In this document: one piece after another, positions 34,635-43,626 of the stretch | How positions within the stretch are numbered: position 1 is the first letter of the stretch | Layout: each line of letters starts with the position of its first letter | Origin: Paraburkholderia largidicola | GTDB lineage: Bacteria > Pseudomonadota > Gammaproteobacteria > Burkholderiales > Burkholderiaceae | Reading direction: 5' to 3' | Assembly: GCF_013426895.1 (NCBI RefSeq) | Contig: NZ_AP023175.1 | Location: forward strand, 310,001-374,000 | DNA length: 64,000 nucleotides | The notes under the pieces: model-generated | Databases searched by the model: none | The model's input: only the letters and a program-made list of their open reading frames with translations | Told to the model about the DNA's origin: nothing | Translations under genes and position numbers: made by a program

Positions 34635-35453
34635 ATGGAATCCTTACTGACCCTGGCCGCCGATCCCGCTGCATGGGCGGCACTCGTGACGCTCGTCGTG
34701 ATGGAGATCGTGCTCGGCATCGACAACCTGATCTTCATTTCGATTCTGAGCAACAAGCTCCCCGAAGCGCAACGTGCGCGCACGCAGCGCATCGGCATCA
34801 TGCTGGCGCTGGTGATGCGGCTCGGCCTGCTGGGCACCGTCGCGTGGATTGCGCAGCTCACCCAGCCGGTGTTTTCCGTGTTCGATCACGCGTTTTCGTG
34901 GCGCGACCTGATTCTGCTCGCGGGCGGACTGTTCCTCGTGTGGAAGGCCACGCGTGAAATGCACCATCACGTGAGCCACGACACCGACACGGCAACGAAC
35001 CCCGCGACGGGCGTCGGCGGCCTGACGGTGACGGCTGCGATTGGCCAGATCCTGTTGCTCGACCTCGTGTTTTCGGTCGACAGCATCATTACGGCGGTCG
35101 GCATGACGGATCACCTGCCCATCATGTTCATTGCGGTGATCGCAGCCGTCACGGCGATGTTGTTCGCGGCTCGCCCGCTGTCGAAGTTCATCGAGCGCAA
35201 TCCGACCATCGTCACGCTTGCGTTGAGCTTCCTGCTGGTGATCGCGATGACGCTGATTGCAGAAGGTTTTGGTTCGCACGTGCCGAAGGGCTACATCTAC
35301 GCGGCCATGGCGTTCGCGGGCTTCGTCGAAGGCATGAACATGCTGACGCGGCGCAGAAAGGAGAAGCGCGAGCAGAAGGCGGCAGCGCTGGAAGCGGAGC
35401 GTGAAATCAACCCGGAAAAGACGCAGACGAACGGTTCGGCTTACTCGAACTGA
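34635..35453 (+). CDS. TerC-family integral membrane protein
   Basis: A 272-residue protein with seven or so helices. [17 protein letters not shown] (about 23-39) and [16 protein letters not shown] (about 145-160) carry the acidic residues conserved in TerC. Family members are linked to manganese export and loading of secreted enzymes, and to tellurite resistance. The C-terminal 40 residues are charged and cytoplasmic. No Mn-sensing riboswitch is recognisable in the short leader, and the Shine-Dalgarno sequence is weak. Confidence 0.92.
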   Translation: MESLLTLAADPAAWAALVTLVVMEIVLGIDNLIFISILSNKLPEAQRARTQRIGIMLALVMRLGLLGTVAWIAQLTQPVFSVFDHAFSWRDLILLAGGLFLVWKATREMHHHVSHDTDTATNPATGVGGLTVTAAIGQILLLDLVFSVDSIITAVGMTDHLPIMFIAVIAAVTAMLFAARPLSKFIERNPTIVTLALSFLLVIAMTLIAEGFGSHVPKGYIYAAMAFAGFVEGMNMLTRRRKEKREQKAAALEAEREINPEKTQTNGSAYSN

Positions 35454-35542
35454 ACGATGTGGACTGACAGAAGTATCGGGGCGGTTGAGCGCCGCCCCGA
35501 ACGGCAGCACCAAGGTATGAACGTTACGAAAGGAGCAACGCA

Positions 35543-35860
35543 ATGAAGTGCCCCGTTTGCAAGACCCCCGATCTGCTGATGACCGAACGTCAGAGCATCG
35601 AGATCGACTATTGCCCGACGTGCCGTGGCGTATGGCTCGATCGCGGCGAACTGGACAAGTTGCTGACCCAGATGCAGGACGCGCCCGAACCGGACAACAG
35701 AAGCAATCAGGTCGAGCGCGACACGCGCTACGGCGACCGCGATGGCCGTCACGAACAGGAGTGGGGCCGACGCAACGATTCCTACCACGGCGATCATCGC
35801 AAGCACTACGATCCGCGCCGCAAGAAGAAATCGCTGTTCGATATGTTCGATTTCGATTGA
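35543..35860 (+). CDS. zf-TFIIB domain protein
   Basis: A 105-residue protein. MKCPVCKTPDLLMTERQSIEIDYCPTCRGVWLDRGEL is a zinc ribbon (Cys3, Cys6, Cys24, Cys27) of the zf-TFIIB family. The rest is a low-complexity polar tail rich in Arg, Asp and His, ending in KKKSLFDMFDFD. Role unknown. AAAGGAG precedes the ATG. A GC-rich hairpin at 35477-35499 separates it from terC. Confidence 0.88.
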   Translation: MKCPVCKTPDLLMTERQSIEIDYCPTCRGVWLDRGELDKLLTQMQDAPEPDNRSNQVERDTRYGDRDGRHEQEWGRRNDSYHGDHRKHYDPRRKKKSLFDMFDFD

Positions 35861-35950
35861 CCCGCCTCCTGAGCGCGCGCCGCGCGGGCCACAGCCAACA
35901 GGCCTGGTCCCGTGCGGATGCGCCGCGATCCAGACCCCGGTCGGACGCTT

Positions 35951-35965
35951 TATAGTATTACTATA
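35951..35965. promoter_or_regulatory. Dyad TATAG-N5-CTATA, copy 1
   Basis: Inverted repeat TATAG-TATTA-CTATA. The 16-mer TATAGT-N4-CTATAA is repeated at 36161 with only the central four bases changed. It is a candidate distal operator for the ABC operon. Confidence 0.5.
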
Positions 35966-36160
35966 ATTCGAAGCGATCCGATCGCACCTCGTCATCGCAC
36001 CGCGTCATCGAGCGGCCCGCGACACCCAAATCCGTTTTTTCATATCTGCCTAAAACGTGGGACAGCGGGGCATCGACGCGAAGAACTCATCGCGAATCGC
36101 CTTATGCCCGTCGGCACGAACGTCGGGAAAACGCTAATCGAAAGCGCGCGACACCAAACA

Positions 36161-36175
36161 TATAGTTTGGCTATA
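36161..36175. promoter_or_regulatory. Dyad TATAG-N5-CTATA, copy 2
   Basis: Inverted repeat TATAG-TTTGG-CTATA, exactly 210 bp from copy 1 and nested with a second dyad CCAAAC-N5-GTTTGG (36154-36170). It lies 235 bp before the first gene of the operon and may overlap a promoter. Confidence 0.5.
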
Positions 36176-36411
36176 AGAAAAAGTCAGACGCACGACATGC
36201 GACCCGCCGATGCTTCGGTGGCATGCGCCGCGCACAGGATGTTCGCCACGAGCGCGCATCCGCGCCGGAAGCCGTCCGGACTGGGATTTCCAGATTGACT
36301 GTCAGTTGCAGGTTTGCAGCAAGAGTTGGCGCAAAACGTTCGTCGTGCGTCATGGCTGTCGTCGCACACGAAAAAGCAGCGCCTGGAAAACAACCACATC
36401 GGAGACAACAC

Positions 36412-37377
36412 ATGAAAGTCGCCACGCGTCTGATCGCCGGCATGCTCGTTGGAGCGGCGCTCACCGTTGCCGCGAGCGCCAGCTTCGCCGGGGATAAACA
36501 GATCACCTTGGGTTTCTCGCAGGTCGGCGCCGAAAGCGCATGGCGCACTGCGAATACCGTGTCCGTGAAAACGTCGGCAAAGGATGCCGGCATCAACCTG
36601 AAGTTCTCGGATGCACAGCAGAAGCAGGAGAACCAGATCAAGGCGATCCGCTCGTTCATCGCGCAGAAAGTGGACGTGATCGCTTTCTCGCCTGTGGTCG
36701 AGTCCGGCTGGGAACCTGTCCTGACGGAAGCGAAAAACGCGAAGATTCCCGTCATTCTCACCGACCGTTCGGTCGACGTGAAAGACAAGTCACTCTATGT
36801 GACGATGATCGGCTCGGACTTCCTCGAAGAGGGCCGTCGCGCGGGTAAATGGCTCGAAGAGCGCTACAAGGACGATAAAGGCCCGATCAACATTGCCGAA
36901 CTGCAAGGTACGGTCGGCTCTGCGCCCGCGAACGACCGGCATGCTGGCCTGATCGAAGTGATCAAGAACGATCCCAAGTTCAAGATCATCGCGTCGCAAA
37001 GCGGCGACTTCACGCTCGCAGGCGGCAAGCAGGTGATGGAAGCGTTCGCCAAGACCTACGGCAAGCAGATCAACGTGGTCTACGCGCATAACGACGACAT
37101 GGCGCTCGGCGCGATCCAGGCCATGGAAGAAGCAGGCATCAAGCCCGGCAAGGACGTGACCGTGGTGTCGTTCGACGCGACCAAGGGCGGCTTCGAAGCG
37201 ATGATCGCGGGCAAGATCAATGTCGACGTCGAATGCAGCCCGCTGCTCGGGCCGCAGTTGATGACGGCCGTGAAGGACGTGGTCGCGGGCAAGCAGTTGC
37301 CCAAGCGCATCGTGACCAACGAGACCGTGTTCCCGATGAGCGTCGCCGCGCAGATTCTGCCGCAGCGCAAGTACTGA
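36412..37377 (+). CDS. ytfQ: Sugar ABC transporter substrate-binding protein, YtfQ-like
   Basis: A 321-residue periplasmic protein. A signal peptide ends near SASFAG (about residue 27). The type I binding fold has ITLGFSQVGAESAWRTAN at its start, AFSPVVESGW, GTVGSAPANDRHAGL and VYAHNDDMALGAIQAMEEAG. This is close to E. coli YtfQ, which binds galactofuranose. First gene of a ytfQ-ytfR-ytfT-yjfF set. GGAG at 36401 precedes the ATG. A hairpin after the stop probably stabilises its mRNA. Confidence 0.92.
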   Translation: MKVATRLIAGMLVGAALTVAASASFAGDKQITLGFSQVGAESAWRTANTVSVKTSAKDAGINLKFSDAQQKQENQIKAIRSFIAQKVDVIAFSPVVESGWEPVLTEAKNAKIPVILTDRSVDVKDKSLYVTMIGSDFLEEGRRAGKWLEERYKDDKGPINIAELQGTVGSAPANDRHAGLIEVIKNDPKFKIIASQSGDFTLAGGKQVMEAFAKTYGKQINVVYAHNDDMALGAIQAMEEAGIKPGKDVTVVSFDATKGGFEAMIAGKINVDVECSPLLGPQLMTAVKDVVAGKQLPKRIVTNETVFPMSVAAQILPQRKY

Positions 37378-37397
37378 GCGGCCGAATCGCTGCCTGG

Positions 37398-37430
37398 ATC
37401 CGGCGCGCCTCGCAACGAGGCGTGCCGGAT
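37398..37430 (+). terminator. Intercistronic hairpin between ytfQ and ytfR
   Basis: A 15-bp stem with one G-U pair, from ATCCGGC at 37398 to GCCGGAT at 37430, loop CAA, followed by only TTCC. It is probably a partial terminator or 3'-end stabiliser giving more binding protein than transporter. Confidence 0.65.
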
Positions 37431-37468
37431 TTCCATAACGTCATCGCATCACGCTGCTTGTGACACAT

Positions 37469-38983
37469 ATGGCCGCACAACCGCTATTCGAAACCATCGG
37501 CATCAGCAAGACGTTTCCCGGCGTGAAGGCGTTGTCGGGCGTCGACTTCCGGCTTTTCCCCGGCGAAATCCATTCGCTGATGGGCCAGAACGGCGCGGGC
37601 AAATCCACGCTCATCAACGTGCTCACGGGCGTACACGAGCAGGACGCGGGCGAAATCCGCCTCGCGGGCGAAACCGTGCGTTTCGCGACGCCGCTCGAAG
37701 CCGAAGCCGCGGGCATCCAGACGTTGTACCAGGAAATCAATCTCTGCCCGAATCTCTCAGTGGCGGAGAACATCTTCGCGGGCCGGCAGCCGAAGCGGCA
37801 CGGCGCGATCGACTGGAAGGCGATCCATTCGCGCGCGCATGAGGCGCTTGCCGAACTGAACGTGTCGCTCGACGTCACGAAGTCGCTCGATGCGTATCCG
37901 ATCGCCGTGCAGCAGATGGTGGCGATTGCGCGCGCGATGTCGGTCAAGGCACGCGTGCTGATTCTCGACGAGCCGACGTCGAGTCTCGATGACGGCGAAG
38001 TGGCGCGACTATTCGACGTGCTGCGCAATATCCGGCAGGCGGGCATTGCGATCCTGTTCGTTACGCACTTTCTCGAACAGACGTACGCGATTTCCGATCG
38101 CATCACCGTGATGCGCAACGGCGAGCGCGAGGGTGAATATCTCGCGAAAGATCTGCCCGTCGAACAGCTGGTCGCGAAGATGGTCGGCCATAACCGCATG
38201 ACGGAGCGCCTCAAAGGCGGCGCGCCCGATACGCCGCAGCAGCGCGCGGGTACGGCGCCGTTCCTGTCGATGCAAGGCGTCGCGCGGCGCGGCGTGATGA
38301 ATCCCATCGATCTCGATGTGCAGCCGGGCCAGATACTCGGTCTCGCGGGATTGCTCGGTTCGGGGCGCACCGAAACGGCGCGGCTGGTGTTCGGCGTCGA
38401 CAAGGCGGACGCGGGCACGATGAGCGTCGACGGCAAGAACGTGAAGCTCAGCTCGCCGCACGACGCGGTACGCCACGGCATCGGCTATTGCCCGGAAGAC
38501 CGCAAGAAGGAGGGCATCGTCGCCGCGCTGTCGATCCGCGAAAACATCATCCTCGCACTGCAGGCGCGGCGCGGCTGGCTGCGCGTGATAGGTCGCAAGA
38601 AGCAGCGCGAAATCGCCGACACGTATATCGAGCGGCTCGGCATCAAGGCGCACGACGCCGAGCAGCCAATCGGCCTGCTGTCGGGCGGCAATCAGCAGAA
38701 GGTCGTGCTGGCACGCTGGCTCGCCACCGAACCAAAAATGCTGATCCTCGACGAACCGACGCGCGGCATCGACGTCGCCGCGAAGTTCGAGATCATGGAT
38801 CGCGTGCTCGCGCTCTGCGCGAAGGGCCTCGCCATCCTCTTCATTTCGTCCGAAGTGGGCGAGGTGGTGCGCGTGAGTCATCGCATCGCGGTGCTGCGCG
38901 ACCGTCGCAAGATTGCCGACGTGACGGGCAGCGCGGTATCGGAAGACCAGGTCTACCGGCTGATCGCAGGGGGAAGCGAATGA
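37469..38983 (+). CDS. ytfR: Sugar ABC transporter ATP-binding protein, YtfR-like
   Basis: A 504-residue protein with two fused nucleotide-binding domains. Domain 1 has Walker A GQNGAGKST, Walker B LILDEPTSSLD. Domain 2 has a degenerate Walker A (GLLGSGRTE), signature LSGGNQQKVVLARWL and Walker B LILDEPTRGID, the pattern of the RbsA/MglA class. ATG 37469 is preferred over a GTG three codons before; neither has a strong ribosome-binding site. Its stop overlaps the ytfT start by 4 bp. Confidence 0.93.
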   Translation: MAAQPLFETIGISKTFPGVKALSGVDFRLFPGEIHSLMGQNGAGKSTLINVLTGVHEQDAGEIRLAGETVRFATPLEAEAAGIQTLYQEINLCPNLSVAENIFAGRQPKRHGAIDWKAIHSRAHEALAELNVSLDVTKSLDAYPIAVQQMVAIARAMSVKARVLILDEPTSSLDDGEVARLFDVLRNIRQAGIAILFVTHFLEQTYAISDRITVMRNGEREGEYLAKDLPVEQLVAKMVGHNRMTERLKGGAPDTPQQRAGTAPFLSMQGVARRGVMNPIDLDVQPGQILGLAGLLGSGRTETARLVFGVDKADAGTMSVDGKNVKLSSPHDAVRHGIGYCPEDRKKEGIVAALSIRENIILALQARRGWLRVIGRKKQREIADTYIERLGIKAHDAEQPIGLLSGGNQQKVVLARWLATEPKMLILDEPTRGIDVAAKFEIMDRVLALCAKGLAILFISSEVGEVVRVSHRIAVLRDRRKIADVTGSAVSEDQVYRLIAGGSE

Positions 38984-40017
38984 AGCAGATTCAGACGGTG
39001 CTCAGGCATCAGCTGGTGTGGCCCGCATTGACGCTGATCGCGCTGTTCGCCATCGACGTCGCGCACCGCGCGAACTTCCTGTCGATTGCGCTGCTCGACG
39101 GACATCTGTTCGGCGCGCCCATCGACATTCTCAATCGCGCCGCGCCACTCGTGATCGTGTCGCTCGGCATGACGCTCGTGATCGCGACACGCGGCATCGA
39201 CATCTCCGTCGGCGCGATCGTTGCGATTGCGGGCGCGGCCGCCGCCGTCGTACTCGCCGACGATCCGACGCGCATCGGCACCGCGCTCGGCGCGGCGCTC
39301 GCCGTCGGCGTGCTGGCGGGCATCTGGAACGGCATGCTGGTCGCCTTCGTCGGCATGCAGCCGATCATTGCCACGCTGATCCTGATGGTGGCAGGGCGCG
39401 GCGTCGCGCAACTGCTGACGGGCGGACAGATCATCCCGATCGGCGCGAAGGGCTATCTGGTGTTCGGCGGCGGCTATCTGGCGACGGTGCCTTGCTCGGT
39501 GTGGATCGCGCTCGGCGTGACGGTGGCAACTGCATTGCTCGTCAATCGCACGGCGCTCGGGCTTTTCATTCGCGCGATCGGCGTCAATCCGGTGGCGACA
39601 CGGCTAGTCGGTTTGCGCTCGGGCGCGATCGTGTTCAGCGTGTATGTGTTCTCGGGCTTGACGGCGGCCATCGCCGGGATTCTGGCCAGTTCGAACGTGC
39701 GCAGCGCGGACGGCAACAACGCGGGCCTGCTGCTCGAACTCGACGCGATTCTGGCCGTGACGCTCGGCGGCACGTCGCTGCTCGGCGGACGGTTCAGCCT
39801 CGCGGGCACCGTGCTCGGCGCGCTCATCATCCAGACGCTCACGTACACCACGTACTCGATCGGCGTGCCGCCCGAAGCGACGCTCGTCGTGAAGGCCATC
39901 GTCGTGCTGTTCGTCAGCGTGATCCAGTCGAGCGTCGCGCGCGCGATGCTCGTGCGTCAGTTGCTGCGCGCATTTGCATTCGCGAAGACGAAACCGCTTA
40001 CGGGGACGCCCCAATGA
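38980..40017 (+). CDS. ytfT: Sugar ABC transporter permease, YtfT-like
   Basis: A 345-residue inner-membrane permease of the RbsC/YtfT family with about ten helices. SLGMTLVIATRGIDISVG and the EAA-like loop FIRAIGVNPVATRLVGL are diagnostic. It is translationally coupled to ytfR (ATGA overlap) and to yjfF downstream. Pairs with YjfF as a heterodimeric membrane channel. Confidence 0.93.
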   Translation: MKQIQTVLRHQLVWPALTLIALFAIDVAHRANFLSIALLDGHLFGAPIDILNRAAPLVIVSLGMTLVIATRGIDISVGAIVAIAGAAAAVVLADDPTRIGTALGAALAVGVLAGIWNGMLVAFVGMQPIIATLILMVAGRGVAQLLTGGQIIPIGAKGYLVFGGGYLATVPCSVWIALGVTVATALLVNRTALGLFIRAIGVNPVATRLVGLRSGAIVFSVYVFSGLTAAIAGILASSNVRSADGNNAGLLLELDAILAVTLGGTSLLGGRFSLAGTVLGALIIQTLTYTTYSIGVPPEATLVVKAIVVLFVSVIQSSVARAMLVRQLLRAFAFAKTKPLTGTPQ

Positions 40018-41114
40018 ACACTATGCTCGGCCGGTTGCTCGATCCGCGCACGCTGCCCATCGTCGTCACCGTCGTGCTGTTCGCGGTGCTGTTCGGCTTC
40101 GGCTCGGTGATGTACACGGGCTTCTTCTCGCTGCAGGTGCTGCTCGGACTGCTCGTCGACAACGCGTTTCTGCTGATCGTCGCGATCGGCATGACCTTCG
40201 TGATCGTGTCGGGCGGCATCGATCTGTCCGTCGGCTCCGTGGTCGCGCTGACGACGATCCTCTGCGCGATCGGCGCCGAGCGCCTGCACTGGCCCGTGTG
40301 GGTCATCGCGCCGCTCGTGCTCGCGTTCGGCGCGCTGTACGGCGCGGCGATGGGCGCGCTGATCCACTTTTTCCGTTTGCAGCCGTTCATCGTCACGCTG
40401 GCGGGCATGTTCCTCGCGCGCGGCGCGTGCTTTTTGATCACTACGCAGTCGATCACGATCAATGAATCGACCTTTCACGCGATGGCGGGCTTCAGCGTGC
40501 CGATCGGCGGCGGCTCGCTGACCTCGGGCGCGCTGATCGCGCTGCTGACGCTGGCCGTAGCGATCTTCGTTGCGCATTTCACGCGCTTTGGACGCAACGT
40601 CTATGCGCTCGGCGGCAACGAGCGCTCGGCGCTGCTGATGGGCTTGCCCGTCGCGCGTACCCGCATCGGCGTGTATGCACTGAGCGGCTTTTGCTCGGCG
40701 CTCGGCGGTTTCGTGTTCACGCTGTACGTGCTGTCGGGCTATGGCTTGCAGGCGCAGGGCATGGAACTCGACGCGATTGCCGCGACCGTGATCGGCGGCA
40801 CGCTGCTGACGGGCGGCGTCGGCTATGTGATCGGCTCGGTGTTCGGCGTGGGCATTCTGGGTACGATCCAGACGCTGATTACCTTCGACGGCACGCTCAG
40901 TTCATGGTGGACGCGCATCGTGATCGGCGCGCTGCTTTGCGCGTTCTGCCTGCTGCAACGGATCATCGAGCGGCATGCGGCGCGGCGCAAATCGGACGGC
41001 ACGGGGCTGGGCGCAAATGTCACGAAGACCACTGCCGACAAGTCCGCGCCAACGCACGGCACGAGCACGATCGATCTGGCAAAGATGAATCCGACGACGT
41101 TGAAGCAGTCGTGA
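40014..41114 (+). CDS. yjfF: Sugar ABC transporter permease, YjfF-like
   Basis: A 366-residue permease with VAIGMTFVIVSGGIDLSVGS, FGRNVYALGGNERSALLMGL and GVGILGTIQTLITFDG, matching YjfF. The C-terminal 40 residues are a polar extension beyond the usual end. ATG overlaps the ytfT stop by 4 bp. Last gene of the operon; the AraC gene converges 11 bp later, so there is no obvious terminator between. Confidence 0.93.
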   Translation: MNTMLGRLLDPRTLPIVVTVVLFAVLFGFGSVMYTGFFSLQVLLGLLVDNAFLLIVAIGMTFVIVSGGIDLSVGSVVALTTILCAIGAERLHWPVWVIAPLVLAFGALYGAAMGALIHFFRLQPFIVTLAGMFLARGACFLITTQSITINESTFHAMAGFSVPIGGGSLTSGALIALLTLAVAIFVAHFTRFGRNVYALGGNERSALLMGLPVARTRIGVYALSGFCSALGGFVFTLYVLSGYGLQAQGMELDAIAATVIGGTLLTGGVGYVIGSVFGVGILGTIQTLITFDGTLSSWWTRIVIGALLCAFCLLQRIIERHAARRKSDGTGLGANVTKTTADKSAPTHGTSTIDLAKMNPTTLKQS

Positions 41115-41125
41115 GCGCTGCTGTT

Positions 41126-42106
41126 TTATCGGGCTAACGGGATCGCTGCGTCTTCGTTCTGCACGCGCGCCTGGCGCCGCGCCGCGCCCGGCGTCACGCC
41201 GACGATCCGCTTGAACGCGCGGCTGAACGCGGCATCGGAGTCGTAGCCGAGGCGCAGCGCAAGCTCCAGCAGCGACGCATCCGTTTCCTGCAATTGCGTG
41301 AGTGCTGCCTGCATTTTCCAGCGCACCGCATAGCGCATTGCCGGTTCACCGACCAGTTGCGTGAAGCGCGCGGAAAACGCCGAGCGCGACATGCCGACGC
41401 TGTCGGCCAGTGCCGCCACTGTCCAGTTGCTCGACGGGTCGCGATGAATCATCGCGATTGCGCGGCCGATCTGCCGGTCGCGCAACGCGCCGAGCCAGCC
41501 CGTCTGCGCGGCGGGCGCGTGGGCGATCCACGCGCGCACGGCCTGAATCACGAGGATATCCGCGAGCCGCGTGATGACCGTTTCGCCGCCCGCGTTCAAC
41601 TGCTGCGCTTCGGCTGCGATGAAGCGCAACGTGCTCTGTATCCATTCCATTTCGGGCGACTGCCACGTGTCGACGCGGATCAGCTTCGGCAGCATTCCGA
41701 TCAGCCGTTGCGCGGCGGGGTGATCGAAGCGCACGAGCGCGCAGATCATCGTTGTCGGCGCGCCGCCTTCGCCATGACGAAGAAGCTCGTAGCGGTTGCT
41801 GACGGCTTCGCGCGGCAGATCGAACAGTTTGCCGGCGGGGACGCCCGCTGCGCTCATCAGCCGATGCCCCGCACCATGCGGCACGAGCGCGAGATCGCCG
41901 GGGCGCAATACGCAGTGCTCCGCGCCATCCACTTCGAGCAGGCATTCGCCCGAGGTCACCACATGAAACATCATCGAGCGCTCGAACGGCGGCAATTCGA
42001 GCGCCCAGGGCGCGGTGAACTCCGAGCGGCAATAGAAGGTGCCCGTCATGCGCAGAAAGTGCAGCGCTTCGCCGAGCGGATCTCCGGATTCGGGCAGTTC
42101 GTTCAT
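41126..42106 (-). CDS. AraC-family transcriptional regulator
   Basis: A 326-residue regulator. The N-terminal cupin region includes LRPGDLALVPHGAGHRL. The C-terminal double helix-turn-helix (about 220-315) has WTVAALADSVGMSRSAFSARF and LGYDSDAAFSRAFKRIVGVTPGAARR. It is divergent from the NmrA-like gene and convergent with the sugar operon, so the oxidoreductase is the more likely target. Confidence 0.9.
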   Translation of the reverse strand: MNELPESGDPLGEALHFLRMTGTFYCRSEFTAPWALELPPFERSMMFHVVTSGECLLEVDGAEHCVLRPGDLALVPHGAGHRLMSAAGVPAGKLFDLPREAVSNRYELLRHGEGGAPTTMICALVRFDHPAAQRLIGMLPKLIRVDTWQSPEMEWIQSTLRFIAAEAQQLNAGGETVITRLADILVIQAVRAWIAHAPAAQTGWLGALRDRQIGRAIAMIHRDPSSNWTVAALADSVGMSRSAFSARFTQLVGEPAMRYAVRWKMQAALTQLQETDASLLELALRLGYDSDAAFSRAFKRIVGVTPGAARRQARVQNEDAAIPLAR

Positions 42107-42131
42107 GCAGGCAGTCTAGACGGCAGATGAG

Positions 42132-42155
42132 ATTCGTCCAAGTGTCTGGACGAAT
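42132..42155. promoter_or_regulatory. 9-bp inverted repeat between the AraC and NmrA-like genes
   Basis: ATTCGTCCA-N6-TGGACGAAT. A further GTCCA half-site lies at 42188-42192. It is a likely operator in the divergent promoter region. Confidence 0.55.
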
Positions 42156-42256
42156 GATCAAGAATGACGGATGTCGGATCATTGTCCGTCCAGAAGCGCG
42201 TCGTTATTCTGGATTCACGGTCGCCACACGATGCGGCCTTCGAACGGAGATGATCC

Positions 42257-43108
42257 ATGAAAGCAGACGCGATTCTCGTGCTTGGCAGCACGGGCAAGAC
42301 AGGCCGCCGCGTGGCGGAACGGCTCACGGCGCGCGGCGCCGACGTACGGCACGGATCGCGCGCCGGCACGCCGCCTTTCGACTGGATGGATCGCGCGACG
42401 TGGGCGCCGTCCCTGAAAGGTGTGAAGGCCGTCTATATCAGTTACTTCCCGGACCTCGCCGTCGAAGGCGCCGCCGACGATATCCAGGCCTTCACCCATC
42501 TCGCCGTGCAAAGCGGCGTGCGCCGCCTCGTGCTGCTGTCGGGGCGCGGCGAGACGGAAGCACAACGCTGTGAAGCTATCGTGCGTGAGTCAGGTGTCGA
42601 ATGGACGTTGCTGCGCGCAAGCTGGTTCGCGCAGAACTTCAGCGAGGCACATTTCCTGGAGCCGATCCTCGCGGGCGAGCTGGCGCTGCCCGTCGGCGAC
42701 ATCGGCGAGCCGTTCGTCGATGCCGACGATATCGCTGACGTAGCCGCCGCCGCGCTCACCGACGACGGCCACGCAGGCCGGCTCTACGAGTTGACGGGCC
42801 CACGCCTGTGGACCTTTGCCGACGCCGTTGCACAGATCGCCAGCGCCACCGGGCGGCCGATCCGCTTCACGCGCGTGACGATGCCCGAATACGTCGCGGC
42901 GCTCGACGCGGCGCAACTGCCGCCCGATGTGATCGGCCTGATCCGCTATCTGTTCACCGAAGTGCTCGACGGGCGCAATGCATCCGTGCAGGACGGCGTG
43001 CTTCGCGCGCTCGGGCGGCGACCACGCGAGTTCGGCGACTATGTGCGCGCGACGGCAGCGACGGGCGTCTGGACGCCCGGTGTCGAAGACAGCGCGCCCA
43101 GCTTCTGA
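42257..43108 (+). CDS. NmrA-like NAD(P)-binding oxidoreductase
   Basis: A 283-residue atypical SDR. The Rossmann motif GSTGKTGRRVAERL starts at residue 10. RLVLLSGRGETEAQRCEAIVRESGVEWTLLRASWFAQNF replaces the usual catalytic Tyr-Lys pair, as in NmrA/HSCARG-type sensors and quinone reductases. GGAG lies seven bases before the ATG. Its last 70 bp overlap the 3' end of the convergent phasin gene. Confidence 0.88.
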   Translation: MKADAILVLGSTGKTGRRVAERLTARGADVRHGSRAGTPPFDWMDRATWAPSLKGVKAVYISYFPDLAVEGAADDIQAFTHLAVQSGVRRLVLLSGRGETEAQRCEAIVRESGVEWTLLRASWFAQNFSEAHFLEPILAGELALPVGDIGEPFVDADDIADVAAAALTDDGHAGRLYELTGPRLWTFADAVAQIASATGRPIRFTRVTMPEYVAALDAAQLPPDVIGLIRYLFTEVLDGRNASVQDGVLRALGRRPREFGDYVRATAATGVWTPGVEDSAPSF

Positions 43109-43599
43109 TTGAGCCAGTACGCGTACGACACCTCGATGTTTTCCTGAAGCGCGATCAGGTTGGTGGTCTGATCGATCAGCAGTTGCCCGATCTGCGCGAC
43201 CAGGTTGAACTCCTGCTCGACCAGTTTCGTCACCGTGTTGGCGCCGCGTATCTCGGCGCGCTCGCGGTTCCATGCGGCCCAGCCTTGCATCCACGTCTGC
43301 TGTTGCAGCGTCAGACGCTCGACGACGGCCTGCTGCATCTGGAACAGTTCGCCCCAGGTGTGCAGGTCCATGCCGAAGGCGAGCAGGCGCGCGGTGTCGA
43401 TGCTGCTGGTCGCCGAACGGGCGGCCCAGCCGCCGAACAGCACGGGCATCTTCAACGTGTCCTGGACGGCGGCGGCGCGCGCGGCGGGCGCGGTTTTCTG
43501 CACCGCTTCTGCGGCATTCACGGCGGCGGTTGCGACAGCCGTTGCTCTCGATGCAGCCGTTTGCTCCGCAGGCGCGGGCAGGATGGTCATTTCGTTCAT
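43039..43599 (-). CDS. Phasin-family PHB granule protein
   Basis: A 186-residue protein with an Ala-rich N-terminus and an amphipathic helical core (about 70-165: FQMQQAVVERLTLQQQTWMQGW, FNLVAQIGQLLIDQTTNLIALQ), the pattern of phasins that coat polyhydroxybutyrate granules. It is 27 bp upstream of nothing on its own strand but lies directly after the PHB depolymerase gene, which supports the call. Its 3' end overlaps the NmrA-like gene on the other strand by 70 bp. Confidence 0.75.
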   Translation of the reverse strand: MNEMTILPAPAEQTAASRATAVATAAVNAAEAVQKTAPAARAAAVQDTLKMPVLFGGWAARSATSSIDTARLLAFGMDLHTWGELFQMQQAVVERLTLQQQTWMQGWAAWNRERAEIRGANTVTKLVEQEFNLVAQIGQLLIDQTTNLIALQENIEVSYAYWLNQKLGALSSTPGVQTPVAAVART

Positions 43600-43626
43600 G
43601 GCAGGCTCGTCAGGTAAGAGGAAGGG

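Larger units (their letters stand above)
35861..36411 (+). other. Long leader upstream of the sugar ABC operon
   Basis: These 551 bp contain no ORF I would call. They hold two AT-rich dyads, described separately, in otherwise GC-rich sequence. TATAAT at 35962-35967 overlaps the first dyad and TATAAG at 36172-36177 overlaps the second; neither has a good -35. Confidence 0.5.

Noticed and set aside
35912..36298. 128-codon frame in the leader of the sugar operon
   Set aside because: Runs through both dyads, has no ribosome-binding site and shows no domain.
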